A stretch of DNA of 64,000 nt from Aselliscus stoliczkanus (Eukaryota > Chordata > Mammalia > Chiroptera > Hipposideridae), in the NCBI GenBank assembly GCA_033961575.1, contig CM066727.1:152443434-152507433 (forward strand), in the 5' to 3' direction. This document shows, piece by piece, positions 33,910 through 61,425 of the stretch. Within the stretch, counting starts at the first letter, position 1. Every line of letters begins with the position of its first letter. The notes under the pieces were generated by a model. That model was not told the origin of the DNA, ran no database searches, and saw nothing but the letters and a program-made list of their open reading frames with translations. Position numbers and translations under genes: made by a program.

Positions 33910-36211
33910 AATGATTTGTTGAATTCATGAAAGATGAATGTTTAGGGAAGAAATTCCTAGAGTTGTTTATGGTAGTTCTAAAATCTTGTGTTTTTCAAAC
34001 TGAAGGCCTTATGCTATGTGAGAATCTGGTAAGGACCTTCCACACACAAACTCATTTACCAAGAGAGCCAACTAACTGTCAAGCAGCAGAATAGGTCTGG
34101 TATAAGAGGTAGAACTGAGTAAGTCCCCCAGGTGGGGCAGGCACCAGCCTTGGCACAGAGCAGGCCTAGGGAAAGAGGTGGGAGAGGAGGGGAGGAAGGG
34201 AAAGGAGAAGACACGTGTTGTACAAAACATGTTTTCATCAAACTCTCCCCGGGTGCCCTGGTCTCCAAGCCCCAATGGCACTTCCATGCCTTAATGATGT
34301 CCTTGGGGATTGTAGCAGAGCTCCCCTAACCTCCTGCAGACATCTGCTAGCCACCTCTAAGCATGGCATAGGTCATTCCCCCCCAGTACCAGACTGGGCA
34401 TGGGAAAATTACCTGTTCAGTGTCTTGATGCTGGTGTGGAGAGGGCGAGGGTGAAAATTTGGGATGGGGCAATATAGCAAAGTCAGGGCAGGTGGGACAG
34501 ATATCTGGATCTTTTCTTTTTCAGGATCTCTCCTTCTGGTCTTTGTGATGAGGGGAGCAAAGAAGCCTGGTCCTAGGGCCCCCAAGATACCATTTCTCTA
34601 AGTTGCCAGGGTGACCAAGTGGAGCCACCACAAACAGAGCAAAGCCTTGAAATGGTGATGACTTGGTAAGAGAAATGAAGGGATGCCTCTCCACCAGTTT
34701 TCAGAGTGGGAGGCCCTCTTCCCACACTTCCTTCTGGAATCCCTGGATAGAAGACTGGCTCCATTGCAAGATGGAGAGAAGAAGAATCTGAAACCTTCAC
34801 ATTGCTCCTCTTCCTTGTTCCCCAGTCCTGTCTAGTCTCTTTAGTTTGACTTCCAAACCGCTGCAGCCACCAGACAGATCCCAATCACTGGGTCCTAGGG
34901 AGGCGTGGCAATCCTGAGGGGTGGGTCTTCCTGGGAATCGCCCCCTGGCTGCTATCCCTGGCTGGGGACCGAGGAAGCTACCAGAAGGGCGGAGCCACAG
35001 TTACCAAGACGGGTGGATGGACAAACACCCACCAGCGACAACGACAGGGGTAGACAGACAGACAAACCAGGACTAAGAGGAAGGCAAAGACAGATGGAAT
35101 TCCAGACCTGCTCTCTCTTTCCAGGCTACTTCAAATGTTTTGTCCCCGTTTTAGCTTCCCTGACCCCGTCTGTTTCCCCAACTGCACAGTCTCAGAGCTC
35201 TTGGCCTAGGGACTTGCCCCTGAGCCCCTCTAAGAAAAAGAAGAGGAAAGACCCAGCAGGGAAAGCGTCACAGGGGTGGCGCCTGGTTCTGTGTCAGGAT
35301 GCCCAGCCAGAGGCCCGGGAGGGAGTGGTGCCCTCGCCTGGTTACTGAGGACAGGAGACTCATTCACTGTAAACCAAGTACAGATGTGCCGGGAGAGGGT
35401 GGAGGTGGGGGAATCAGGGCCACATTCACAAACCACAGCTGGGCCCACCCTAGAGCCTCCACCACCAGGGCAGGAGGGGTTAACTTTGCAGCCTCCTGGC
35501 AAGATCCCTACCACACAGACTGGGTGCCATCCCACCCCAGTGTGGATGCCTGGGTCCAACTCCCTGACACCTGCCCCTCCTACACTGCTGAGAGCTGCTC
35601 CCAGGGTAACAGAAGCAAAGTCAACAGCAGCCAGGCCACCTGGGGACGGGACCCTGGAGTACCCATTCCCAGCTCTACCCACCCCTGGAGTGAAAGGGAG
35701 GGCCTTGTCTGCACCTCCATTGATGTCCTCTGTTCTCTAGAGATAGCCACAGCATGCTCCTTCTTTCTTTCTCTCCTCCACCTGACTCTGGCTACCAAAA
35801 GTGGCTTTCCCAGGAAGGAGGACACCTGGCCCCCAAGGTGGCAGTGAGGACAGAGCAGAGTAATTCCAGTATGGAAAATGTGACGTGACCAGAAGTCCAT
35901 GTCTCTATTGCTGGCCACCCAGGGATTGTTGCCGGGAAGGTCCTTTGGGTGCATCTCTCCAGCCTAGCCCAGCCCCTGCTACTGTTCCCCTTCTCCGCTT
36001 TCTCAGTTCCACTCCTAGTCTCTGTGGGAGTGCGTGGGATCCATGCGCGGAGCTTGGACTTCAGACCCCTTCTTTTCTCCTGCCCTGTCTTTATTAGAAT
36101 GGAGACTGATGCCCTGGTTTCCCACTGAGGACTGAGAGAGAATGCGGTGGTCATGATGAAGTCAGAGACTGTCCCAGTCAGACGCTGACACTGACTCTGG
36201 CTGAGCAAGAC

Positions 36212-36238
36212 TGCGCGCGCGCGCGCACACACGCGCGT

Positions 36239-36287
<49 letters not shown>
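36212..36287. repeat. Alternating (CG)/(CA) tract
   Basis: A 76-base purine-pyrimidine alternation: GCGCGC, then ACACACGCGCGTGC, then (AC)n. It lies about 0.9 kb before RARG exon 1. Confidence 0.95.
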
Positions 36288-36289
<2 letters not shown>

Positions 36290-36889
36290 CAAACACATTC
36301 ATGGCGCATCTACCGGGCAGGCAGGCGCTGGTTAAGGCACAGACACACACCCTCTGCTTAGGCTTTCTCCCTCACACCCAACCCGAGGCTCCTCCCACTC
36401 CCGGCACAGTTCCTCTTGCCCTCCTCCAGCTTTTCCTCCTCCACATCCAAGCCTAAAGGTGAGGATAGCATTGGCAGCCAGGAACCCAGGTACCCTAGCT
36501 CCCGGAGCTTACTCAAGGGAGGGTGAAAGGGAGATCTTCGAGCCCAGATCTCAGCAACCCCCCCCCACACACACACACACAATCCCCACTAGTTGAACCA
36601 GTTTGCTCCTGGGACCAAAGGACTGTTTGGGGTTGGTAATGGGAAGTAGAGACTGCTTTGACCTGCAGGCAAAGGCTAAGCAAAGGGCAAAGACTGTGGC
36701 ATCTGCTCTGACATACCCCTGCCCCATGACTCCAACACTGAGAGCACCGGGATATAGTTCCCATTGCCTACCCTGGAGAGGTACCAGAGACTGGCCTCAC
36801 AGAACCACAGCCTGGCCAGAGAACTAAACCAGGCCCCCAGATGACAGATAGGGGGAAAGTGCCAGAGAGAAAGGGTGGCATCATGGGCC

Positions 36890-37411
36890 TGGGACACTGA
36901 CCTCTTCTGCCAGCTTTGCCTGGCCTCCGGGGGATGGAGCCACGGAAACCCAACGAATGGGAGAGGCAGAGACCCAAGCGTCCTAGGCCGCTCCGCCCAG
37001 CCCCCCTCCCACCCACCCTCCGCCCCCCAGCCCCAGGGCACCGAGGAGGGAGCCGGGCAGGGGCAGACGGCAGGGGAGGGAGGAGCGAGGGCGGGAGGGG
37101 AGGAGGGAGCCGGGCTGGGAGGGAGGGGGGGTAGGGAGGGAGAAAAAGAAAGAAAATATTTTCCGTGTCCCCGCCTGCAGAGTCAGTGTGCGGTTTGGGA
37201 GAAAATGTGTCGGATATTTTGGGGCGGTCACGTGGGCGGGCGGGCTCCGAGAGGCCCCGGGACAGTCCCAGCCTAGAGCCCGTGCACCCCCCTCCAAGAG
37301 CCCCCCATTACGGCGAGCCTCTGACACTGCTACGCTCCAACCTCGCGACCGCCGGACGTCGGGATTTCGGGGCTCCGCGGCCTCCCTTCCTCCTCCTCCC
37401 TTCTCCACCAG
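36890..37411 (+). promoter_or_regulatory. RARG: RARG promoter P1 CpG island and non-coding exon 1
   Basis: A GC- and CpG-rich block of several hundred bases ends in a strong donor, TCCACCAG/GTGAGT at 37411/37412. This pairs with the acceptor CTTTCTTCCTAG at 41703. Exon 1 probably starts near 37.15-37.20 kb. GGTCACGTGGGCGG (E-box TCACGTGG at 37228-37235) lies in or just before it. No TATA box is evident. The donor is clear; the start site is inferred. Confidence 0.65.
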
Positions 37412-38490
37412 GTGAGTCAGGCGGGGAGGCAGGCTCCTCCGCCCCGATGCCTGGGTTCTCCAGTGAGGTGGGCTGGGGGCGGGGGCGCCGAGGAAGAAGC
37501 CTGCTCTGTCCCTCCCAGGTTGGTCAGGTTGTCAGAAGAGTGTGAGGGGGGCTTCCTGCCCCAACTTGGGGATCAGCCCTAATGTGGGAAGGGAATGGGG
37601 AAGATTTGAGACGAGGTGGGCCTGGGCTGGGCTTTATCACCCCTTCATTCCGATGAGTAGCAGGGGACAGCATTTAGGAAAGAGTCTTCAGCCAGGGGTC
37701 TTCTAGCCTACTTTTGTGCTTGGAGTGTGAGGGAAGACAGGGTTCTTTCCAGTGGGGAAAGACCACCGCCTGCCCTTTCCTGGCTTCCCTTTGGAGAGTC
37801 TGAGGGGTAGATTTTTGGTCCAAGCTGGTCCAAGTTGCTCCTTCCCCAATGGAATGGCATAGCTTGGACATCAGCATGGTAAGGAAAGGGTCCCCACCAT
37901 AGTGATCCTGATCCTCTGGATTCAGGAGCTTCAAGAGACAAGTGGATGGGATAGGGGTCTGTGAACTCTCCTTGAACCACAGTTCAGGATTCCCTCTCTC
38001 ATATGCTCAGCTGCAGGTGTAAATCTTGGCTCCCACCAACTAAGGTGGGGGTCTCCTGGGTGTATTCTTGGAGGGAGCCCAAATGGAACAAAGGTAGAGC
38101 TGAGGCAGGGACCCAGGAAGTCCTAATCTGGCGCTCTGTTTGATGCTGCCTCTCTTTAGCAGTTCACACAACCTGACCCAATATGTAGAAGGGAATCTCT
38201 GCAGGTGGCCAGAGGGTAAGAATGTGCATGGTTGGGGGAGAGGAGGCAGGGGAGCCTGAGGAGGGGTCTGTAGGCAAGAAACTGAGATGACTGTGCCCCT
38301 TTAGGTCCCAGGTCCAGGCAGTTGCAATCTCAGTCCTCAAGTCTGAGGCTCCTGCCCTTACCGTCACTCCTCAGATGATGAGTTGGGGTTGAGGGCCATA
38401 GGCAATGTGTCCCATATCCTTAAGGCAAGAAGAGGGAAGATGGGGGAGGGGGTAGGGGATAGTGTGCCTGGAGCTTGGGTATCCCAAATA

Positions 38491-38532
<42 letters not shown>
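38491..38532. repeat. (CA)n microsatellite in RARG intron 1
   Basis: About 20 CA units, followed by a short TCTGTGGCACACACAC degenerate extension. Confidence 0.95.
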
Positions 38533-38536
<4 letters not shown>

Positions 38537-40034
38537 GGCACACACACTGTGGCTCAGAGCCTGCTAGGCAGCACAGGGCACACACCCCCACCGGGCACAC
38601 CCCCACCCCTGGCTCAGAAAGCCACCTAACTGGCACCTCCAGTTCCCCCCTCTGCCCCACCCTGCCCGTGCCCTCCGATGCCCACACACATTCCACTGGC
38701 ATTGCCTGCCTGCCTGCCTCAGGGGAACTGCCCCTCCCTGGGGCCAGTGAGGTGGAGGGAGGGCACCTGGGGATGAGAGGTGGAGACTCAAGGGTCTGGA
38801 CTCCCCCAAGGGTGGCACAAAGCCAGGGAAACCCGGCCCACTGCTGCCTCCTGGGGAGCAGGCTGGGGGCCCAGGCTAGAGCAGAGGATGCCTGGGTTCT
38901 CCGCCCAGGCTGGGGATGGGGTCATGGAAAAAGGTGGTCGTGTTTATATAGAGGGGAGGGGGGCAGTGGGTGGAGAGCAGCCGACAAGAGCAGCTTTGTT
39001 CCAGGCTCTGGAGCGGGTAGGGCAGCAGGGAGACATGCCCCCCCCCAACTCCATCCGGCAGCCCCCTTCATCCATGCCCTCCCCTCAACTCCACCTCAGC
39101 TCTAAGAGTAGCAGCTTTGTATGGGCCCCTTTCCCCTAGTGAGCCCCCCTCAGTCTGAGGTGACATCTTGAGAGGGGAGAAGTGTTCTCCCCCTTCCACA
39201 GGTCCCCCCAAAGAATTAAGGCATCTGGGTCCCTAGTTTAGGGTTTCCTTTGACTCTGTACCACTGTTTTCCATTCCTTGCTCCCTTCCTCCATCCAGGA
39301 CTTAAGAAACTCCCCTTCCCTTCTCAGCCAAGGCAGAGAAACCAAGGCTCTGAAATGGGATGAATCTGTCCCCTTCTTGTCTTCACTCAACTCTCAAGTC
39401 CTTTCTCTGAGGCAAAATAAAAGGAAGGCCAGGGAGAGCTGGGCTGTCCTTCACTCCTTACATCTTCATTCTTCGGTAAGGACCAGGAGTCTGAGGTATC
39501 TCTCTCTGTGACACCCCCCTCCCTTCCCCACAAGTCCTCCTGCCTTGTCTTCAGGTCTCTGTTTACCATCTATAGGTTAGAAGCAGACAATGAGTCCTGG
39601 AGCATTGAGTGGGTCCCGGAGGAGTCTAAGTCAGTCTGGGGAAGATGGGGTGGGGGTGGGGGGGCTCTAGTAGCTTCTCACCCTTGGCATTGGAGAGGTT
39701 AATCCACCTGGAATGTGGCCCAGCCTGTTGAGCTATGGCCCAGGGGCCTTAGGGGCCCCGGACTCCTGGCTCCACCTGGGCTTAGGACTTCAGGAAATAG
39801 GGAAAGGAAGAGGAGAGGTACCCTGGGGGCTTGGAGCTCAGACTTTTAGGGCCTGGGGAGACACTGGACTGAAAAGTCTGAGGCTGCTAGGGATATGGGT
39901 GTTGCCTCGTGAGGTGCAGGGGCTGCTTCCTGCATTGAGACTGAGTGAGGGCTGGTGGTTTTGGGGATCTGAGTTCTTGTAACTTCCATGACAATCTACC
40001 CTCAGGAACTTGAAGGCCAAGGGAGATGAGAGAT

Positions 40035-40112
40035 AGGAGAGAGAGAGAGAGATGGGGAGGGGGGAGAGAGAGAGAGGAGAGAGAGATATATGGAGAGAGA
40101 TGGAGAGACAGG

Positions 40113-40189
<77 letters not shown>

Positions 40190-40250
40190 GAAGGAAGGGA
40201 GGGAAGAAGGGAGAGAGGGATGGAGGGAGGAAAGAAAGAAAATAAATAAA
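40035..40250. repeat. (GA)n-rich low-complexity tract in RARG intron 1
   Basis: A polypurine stretch with a pure GA run at 40114-40186, then GGAAGGAAGG-type units and AAATAAATAAAT. Confidence 0.95.
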
Positions 40251-40939
40251 TCAGAGGTATACAGACTGAGACATATTGACCCTAGAAGGAAAGAGATGCA
40301 AAAATATCCATCAACTACCTCTGGGCCTGTCTGCCCCTTGGTCTCTATGTGTTTCACTCTCTCTTGGTCCTCCTCCACCCTTTTTCACTTCAGTTCATTA
40401 TGGTTCTGGCTGGTAGAGGAGGTACCCATGCTGGGTACCTAACTCCCTAAAGAGGATGGTGGTTCTGGGGCTCCTAGGAAAGCCAACCTTTCCCTTGTCA
40501 GAGCATCAGGAGAGAAACCACCTGCCTAGCCCTAGGATTCCCATTTCCTTTCTCTCTCCTTTCCTCCCACTCCCCTGGACTCAAGTGAAAAATCTCAGGG
40601 GGTAGGCTACATCTAAGGGAGGGGAGGATGTGAAGAGGGCTTCCTTGAAGCAGAAGGCTCAGAGAGGAGAGAGAAAAAGAGATGGAGAAGCAAAGTAAGC
40701 TGAGGACAAGGAGAGCAGCTCTCTGGCATCATACCAGGTCCACAGTGGGGCTCCCATCAACATCTGTGGATTTGAAGGAGAGGATACAGGAATGGCTAGG
40801 GAGTGAGGGATAACTAGAGACAGAGAAAGAACTGGGAGGGGAAACTGGAAGAGGGAGTATTAAGGAAGACAGAAAGGAAGGAAATGCTAATTAAAAGAGA
40901 GCTACAGAGCAAAAGAAGATACAAAGACAAATAACATGA

Positions 40940-41135
40940 GACACCTGCATAGTGTTTATTATGTGCCCTATATTCTTCTAAACACTTTACATATGTGAAA
41001 TTGTTTAACCCTCACAACAACCTTATGAATAATAATAATAACCCTATTATTATTCCCAATTGACAAATAAGGAAACTGAGGCACAGAGAGATTAAGTAAC
41101 ATGCCTAAGGTCCTGCAGCTAGCAGGTGGTGGGGA
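40940..41135 (+). repeat. MIR SINE relic
   Basis: TTATTATGTGCCCTATATTC, CCCTCACAACAACCTTATGA and GGAAACTGAGGCACAGAGAG are MIR. A second MIR core (CACTTACAGCTATGTGACCT) follows at 41295-41440. Confidence 0.8.
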
Positions 41136-41294
41136 TCAATTTCAAGAAGGAAAGAGATGTAAAAATATCCATCAACTACCTCTGGAACTTGTAGTCTGGC
41201 TCCAAAGTCCGTGTTCCTAAGCATTGCACCATACTCTCCAAAGAGGTATAGGACCCCAAAGTTACAACAGAGATATGTTTGCTTTCTCCAGAAT

Positions 41295-41440
41295 GGTAGT
41301 TTGAGTTTTGACTCTACCACTTACAGCTATGTGACCTTAAAGCTGGTCACTTAATCTCAGTTTTCTCATCTGTGAAATGGGAATCATAATTCCTACTTCA
41401 CAGGATTGATGTGAGGATTAAATGAGGCGTCTAGCCCAGT
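41295..41440 (+). repeat. MIR SINE relic
   Basis: CACTTACAGCTATGTGACCT, TTTTCTCATCTGTGAAATGG and AGGATTGATGTGAGGATTAA are typical MIR blocks. It lies about 260 bases before RARG exon 2. Confidence 0.8.
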
Positions 41441-41846
41441 TGTGGTGCTTAGTGGTCACTTCTCAGCTTAGGAGTCCTCTCTGACAGGAGTCCTAAAACC
41501 ATTATTCACCTTGGTTTACCCTTCCCTGGAGAGTTTCTCTGAGGCTGCCTAGGCATCTGCCCTGCCTCTTCCCCTGTGGGGCCTGAGCCAGGGCAATACA
41601 AACCCTCGTAGCAGAGGGAAGAGCTTTCAACTGAGAGAGGGCCATGGGCTTGGAATGTCAGTAATGATTCTCTTATCCCTCCTTTTCTTCTCTTTCTTCC
41701 TAGGACTCTTGGAGATCCAGTGGGCAGGCACGGAGCCTCCCAGGCCGGGGCATCAATGGGCACGGGCAGGGGCTGTGGCTGAAGACCTCACCAGCCCACT
41801 GCAGACCCGGACCCCAGGGGATTCAGCCTCCCACACCGCAGCTGCC

Positions 41847-57106
<15,260 letters not shown>

Positions 57107-58215
57107 CTTCCCCTGACGTGGGGGTTGGGGCTCCAGGCAGCAGACTGACCATCTCCCAGACACCACCAGTGACTGGGGGAGGACCTGCTCTGCCCTCTCC
57201 CCACCCCTTCCAGTGAGCTCCTTGTTTTTGCCAAAGTTTCCAGGGGTGCCTCTGTGTTCAGCCCCTTCCTGCTCTAACTGACTCCGTCTCCAGTCTCGGG
57301 GGCCTGCCCTGCTCCCACCAGTAGAGAGGGCAGAGGGGTGAGCCTGGGTTTGGACTCTAAAATCTCAGCACTGCCCCTCAGACACCAGGGTCCCAGGCTC
57401 CCCCCAGGCAGGAGGAAGACCCCGCCATTCCACAGCCTCTTCCTCTGCCAGGTGCTTCGGCCTCTGGGAGCAAACAGGAACACTAGAGACCAAAAGGGGG
57501 GCATGGGGGGGCTGAGCCCACCCCCTTGCCCTTGCCCTTGGTGCCTAATGCTGCGTAATGCACCTGCCGGGTGCACGCTGCCCTCTATGCCCCATCCTTG
57601 TTCCAGACTGCAGGTGGGGGGGCAGGCTGGGCCCTGCATTTCTGTGGGGGGGGGGGCCAGAGGGTGAAAGGGACAGATGCAGGTCCATTCTGCACCTCTT
57701 TGCTTGGGTCCAGAATTTACCTTGTGCCCTCCGTTATAAGCCCCTCCCCAGCCCTATCATGTGCCTTGGGCTCCCTCTGCCCCCCATCTCAGCCACCGGG
57801 GCAGGGACCCTCCTACACTACAGAGGGGCCAGGGGACCCTTCTCCCCCTAGTGCCTTCCCCCCTGGCCCCCAGAGCAGCTTGGCCCAGGGAGAGGGGGGT
57901 GGGTGCTGCTTAGCTGATCCTGCCCTGACCCAGAGGAAGCCTCTATTTATTTATTAGCTTTTGTTTACACCCTGGAATTGACCCCTTCCTCTAGGGGTCT
58001 TGGGAGGGGGAGCCCAGGGCCCTTGTGACCCCTCCCTTCTTCCTTCAATCCCCAGTTTGTATTTAGTTGCCAAATACGATTCCCACTGGCTCCCCTTTTT
58101 CTCTGGGGGGGTCAGGGTGCTGTCCCTCCCCTCTGTTTACATCTCCCCTCCACCCCGCTGTATCGCATATTGCTGAGTTTTCTATTTTTGCAAAATAAAG
58201 TGATGGAAACTCATG
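57107..58215 (+). other. RARG: RARG 3' UTR
   Basis: About 1.1 kb of GC-rich untranslated sequence follows the stop up to just past the poly(A) signal. It contains TATTTATTTATTAG near 57952, an AU-rich motif. No SINE interrupts it. Confidence 0.85.
58194..58199 (+). terminator. RARG: RARG poly(A) signal AATAAA
   Basis: TTTTTGCAAAATAAAGTGATGG is a canonical signal, followed within 20-40 bases by TGTGGCTCC. Cleavage is expected near 58.21-58.22 kb. Confidence 0.85.
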
Positions 58216-58445
58216 GGATGTGGCTCCTTTGAGGAGGAGGAGACTGCAGTGGGGGAAAGGACCAGCTGACCTGGAGAGGGCCTGGGTGAGGAGGGGAGCT
58301 CCTAATCTGGATTTTGCAGCTTTCTCAGGGGAACCAAGGAAGTGGGATAAAATGTGTCTGGATGAGGGGTTGGTAGGGTGGAGGGAAAGGGAGCCCACAG
58401 GGCCCACCCTGAATGTCTGGGCCTCCCACAGCTACTAGTGAGTTT

Positions 58446-58562
58446 TTGTTGTTGTTGTTGTTTTTTTGAGGGCAGTATCACTGGCCCTCATATGTGGGAC
58501 CCGAACCGGGGCTGCTTGGCCTCCCAAGCCAGTGCTTAACCACTACGCCACTTGGCTGGCCC
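58446..58562 (-). repeat. Short tRNA-derived SINE just past the RARG 3' end
   Basis: On the minus strand: GGGCCAGCCAAGTGGCGTAG to ATACTGCCCTCAAAAAAA with a (CAA)n tail. The near duplication CTAGTGAGTT/CTAGTGGGTT flanks it. Confidence 0.9.
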
Positions 58563-59754
58563 TCTAGTGGGTTCTTATATCAACTCTATAGACTTCTATG
58601 TCTGGGAAGGCAGAAATGGGCCTGAGAGGTCTTTAAGCTGTCCCTACCCCCCGTTTTGTATATGTGCATCTCTGCCCTTCTCTGGGGAGGGGGTTCATTG
58701 AGGTTTCATTTGTACCTCATGAGGGTCTCTGACCCAGAAGAAAAGACCCACGGCCTGTATCTAAGTTGCAGTATTTCTATTTTAGAACAATTCCTTACTC
58801 CATGAGCTCTTCCACTCTCCCTTCTGACCCTACTCTCTCCACTCCATGACCTCCACTCAGCCTCCATTACCCCACTGTTACCGTCTGTCCAAATCTCTCT
58901 CCTTGCCCCTACATGTCCTACTGCCTTCCGTCTCTGCCTACCACTGTGTCCTGTACTCATCTTCCCCTTGCCCTCTGTGATGCCCCGTCAATATCTCACA
59001 CACACACACACACACCTGCTCCCCCACCCCCCCCACATTGATCCACCTTCCTCCCTGGGACAGTGCCTAGCCTACCTTGTTCCTGGCTTTCTTCACCGAT
59101 GACCTGTGCATATGGGAGAGAGACATTGAGGATGTGGGAGTAGGGGAGAAGTGTGGGGAAAAGCAGAAGAAGAAAGTGAAAGAAGCTCTAGAGGAAACCG
59201 CCGGGACTAAATAGTAGAGGTCATTGTCATAGTAACCTCTGATTGTGGGGGAAGGGTAAAAAGTCCCATAGCCTCAGGCCTGCTGAAGCCCATCCAGAGA
59301 AGGGACCCCTTCTCCCCAGTTGCTCCTCCCAGGAGCTACAATCCATCTGCCATTTCCTGAGCACCTGCTATGAGATGGGCACTTTGCTAGGTGCTGTGGC
59401 TTCAGGCAGTCCTGCCTGCAAGGAGTGTCACTCCTGGTGGAGGAGATGGACCTATGAACACAGAGCAGGTCCAGTTCCTTGTCAGACTTCTCTGTGGTCA
59501 AGTGTGGGCCAGCAGCGAATATTTTCCACAACCCCATCTCCCTACAGGTTTCATCCTTGCCCCAGCTCCAGCTGCCATCCTGATGTCTCTGCTTCTCCCA
59601 GGTGGCCTCCCCCACCCCTTTCCCAGGCTCCACTACTGTCTTGGATCCTTGGCCCCCAGTCTCATGCTTTGTGTCTCTTTCCAACTTCCCAGCTGTCTGG
59701 ACCTTGAATTTCTCAAAGCCTCTCCCCTTTTCACCCCCACTACTTCTCATCCAC

Positions 59755-59975
59755 TGATTCTCTCATCAAGGCCTTAGTATGTGCCAGGTTCTCTTCTAAG
59801 CAGTTGTATGAATTATTTAATTCTCACAACAATCCTATGAGTTCTACTTGACAGGTGAGAAAACAACCACAGGAAGGGTAAGTAGCTTACTGAAGGTCCC
59901 ACTATTAGTGATAGAGCCAGGATTTAAACTTGGGCAGTTTGGCTTCAAAGCCCATGTAGTTAAGCACCTACTATG
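59755..59975 (+). repeat. MIR SINE relic
   Basis: CCTTAGTATGTGCCAGGTTC, TTAATTCTCACAACAATCCT and GAGCCAGGATTTAAACTTGG match MIR. Confidence 0.8.
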
Positions 59976-60094
59976 ATACTGTGGGCTCTGGGTTTTCAAA
60001 ATGGACAATAGCCACTAATTTCCCCCTTACAGTACTTACTGCCTCCATATTTCTTCCTATCATGTCCTATATGAGGAAGAAGAGAGATCATCAA

Positions 60095-60260
60095 CTTGGG
60101 AGGCAGGCAGCCCTGGATTTAAATCTCAGACCAGCCAGTAACTAGCTGTGTGACCTGGAGCAACATTTTTACTTCTAACTCTAAGCCTCAACATCTGTAA
60201 AACTAGGGGGCTGGGCAGATAGTAACAGCTGTCATGAGGTTTCTTTGAGGATAAATTATA
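60095..60260 (+). repeat. MIR SINE relic
   Basis: CAGCCAGTAACTAGCTGTGT and GAGCAACATTTTTACTTCTA followed by CTCAACATCTGTAAAAC match MIR. Confidence 0.75.
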
Positions 60261-61130
60261 ACATGGTACACCCAACACCTATTTGGTGCTCAACAGATAA
60301 GCTTCCTTGCTTTCTTCTTGCAGATCACTGTAACATCAACTCCCTTGGCCCAGTTCCACCCCTATCTGCTCCACTTTCAGATCAGTTACCCCCACCACCC
60401 CCAAGTCTCCCCAACCCGGGGTGTGTCACTTCCTCCTCTGCAGCCTCCCAGATCAGTACACAAAGGCTGCCGCTGCCGCTGGAGGAAAGGCTGCTCTGCT
60501 GGCACCTGTGAGTACCAGGGCGCCAGCCCTCCTACCTCTCCTTCTTGGTCCAGGCCCCACCTGGTCCCAACCTCCCCAGAAGAGGGTCCTGACACCCAGG
60601 TTTCAGCTGAAACTTGTCAAAGGTTCTGAACTCCTTTCTGCATTCCTAAGATCCCCTGTCTTGTTTCACAAGCTCTCCCTCCCCCAACCTCTCACATCAG
60701 TTTCCCAAGAATGGGGCTGGAGGGAGGAAAAGAAGATGGGGGAATATATGTGTGCTATCATCTGAGTGCCATGTGCAAAGGATTATGTCAAGGTAGGGTT
60801 CCAGTATTACCCCCAGCTGCCATTCCTGCTCTCTAATGCCTTGTGCTCAGTGCAGACCTCCTTTCAGTTGGCAGCTTGGCCACAGATCCCACTCCTGGGA
60901 GACTGTGGCCCAGGGGCATGGTTCTGTTTCCTCCTTGCGAAGGTCTGGATGGATTGGGAAGATGCTGTTTCTCAGCTGCTGAGGGAACAGTAGGGTGTGT
61001 ATTGGGGTTAGAATTGAGTCCAGGCAAATGGGACAACCATGGAGGGAGAGAAGGGAAGATGAAGTCCCCCAAGGAAAGAGAAAGGGGATTAGGTAGAGCC
61101 CACTGGGGCTAGTGGGGAGAGGGCACAACT

Positions 61131-61232
61131 TTTTTTTTTGAGGGCAGTTTCACTGGCCCTCACATGTGGGACTGAACTGGGGCCTCTGGCTTCCCAAGCC
61201 AGTGCCCAACCGCCGCGCCACTCGGCCGGCCC
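61131..61232 (-). repeat. Short tRNA-derived SINE
   Basis: On the minus strand: GGGCCGGCCGAGTGGCGCGG to AAACTGCCCTC and an A-tail. The duplication GAGGGCACAACTTTT is perfect. Confidence 0.93.
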
Positions 61233-61294
61233 GAGGGCACAACTTTTGATGTTGATGGTGCCTGGGTTGGAGAGGAAGAAAGTAACCAACCAAC

Positions 61295-61425
61295 CATGGG
61301 GTCTGACCTTTCTCAGTCTCTGCTCTGCCTCTAATACACTGTGTGACCTTGGGCAAGTCATCCACTCTGGGATTCAGGTTTCTATTTGTAAAAAGAAGGG
61401 ACTGAAGTGGAAGATTCTGCCATTC
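61295..61425 (+). repeat. MIR SINE relic
   Basis: CTCTGCCTCTAATACACTGT and GACCTTGGGCAAGTCATCCA are the MIR core. Confidence 0.7.

Larger units (their letters stand above)
23510..36890. other. Spacer between MFSD5 and RARG
   Basis: The spacer holds SINEs, MIR, L2 and L1 relics, simple repeats and the cysteine-rich ORF at 29.2-29.7 kb. Stretches at 25.8-26.4, 27.3-28.9, 32.1-33.2 and 33.9-36.2 kb show no recognisable gene or repeat. Possible enhancers of RARG or MFSD5 cannot be judged from one sequence. Confidence 0.6.

Noticed and set aside
34905..35348. 147-codon plus-strand ORF near 35 kb
   Set aside because: No family resemblance or splice context, and overlapping ORFs of similar length exist on both strands.
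36180..36300. Regularly spaced repeats that might suggest an array
   Set aside because: Microsatellite only; no repeat-spacer pattern. CRISPR arrays are not expected in a mammal.
38383..39105. 240-codon plus-strand ORF
   Set aside because: It runs through the (CA)n repeat as HTHTHT and has no splice support; it is RARG intron 1.
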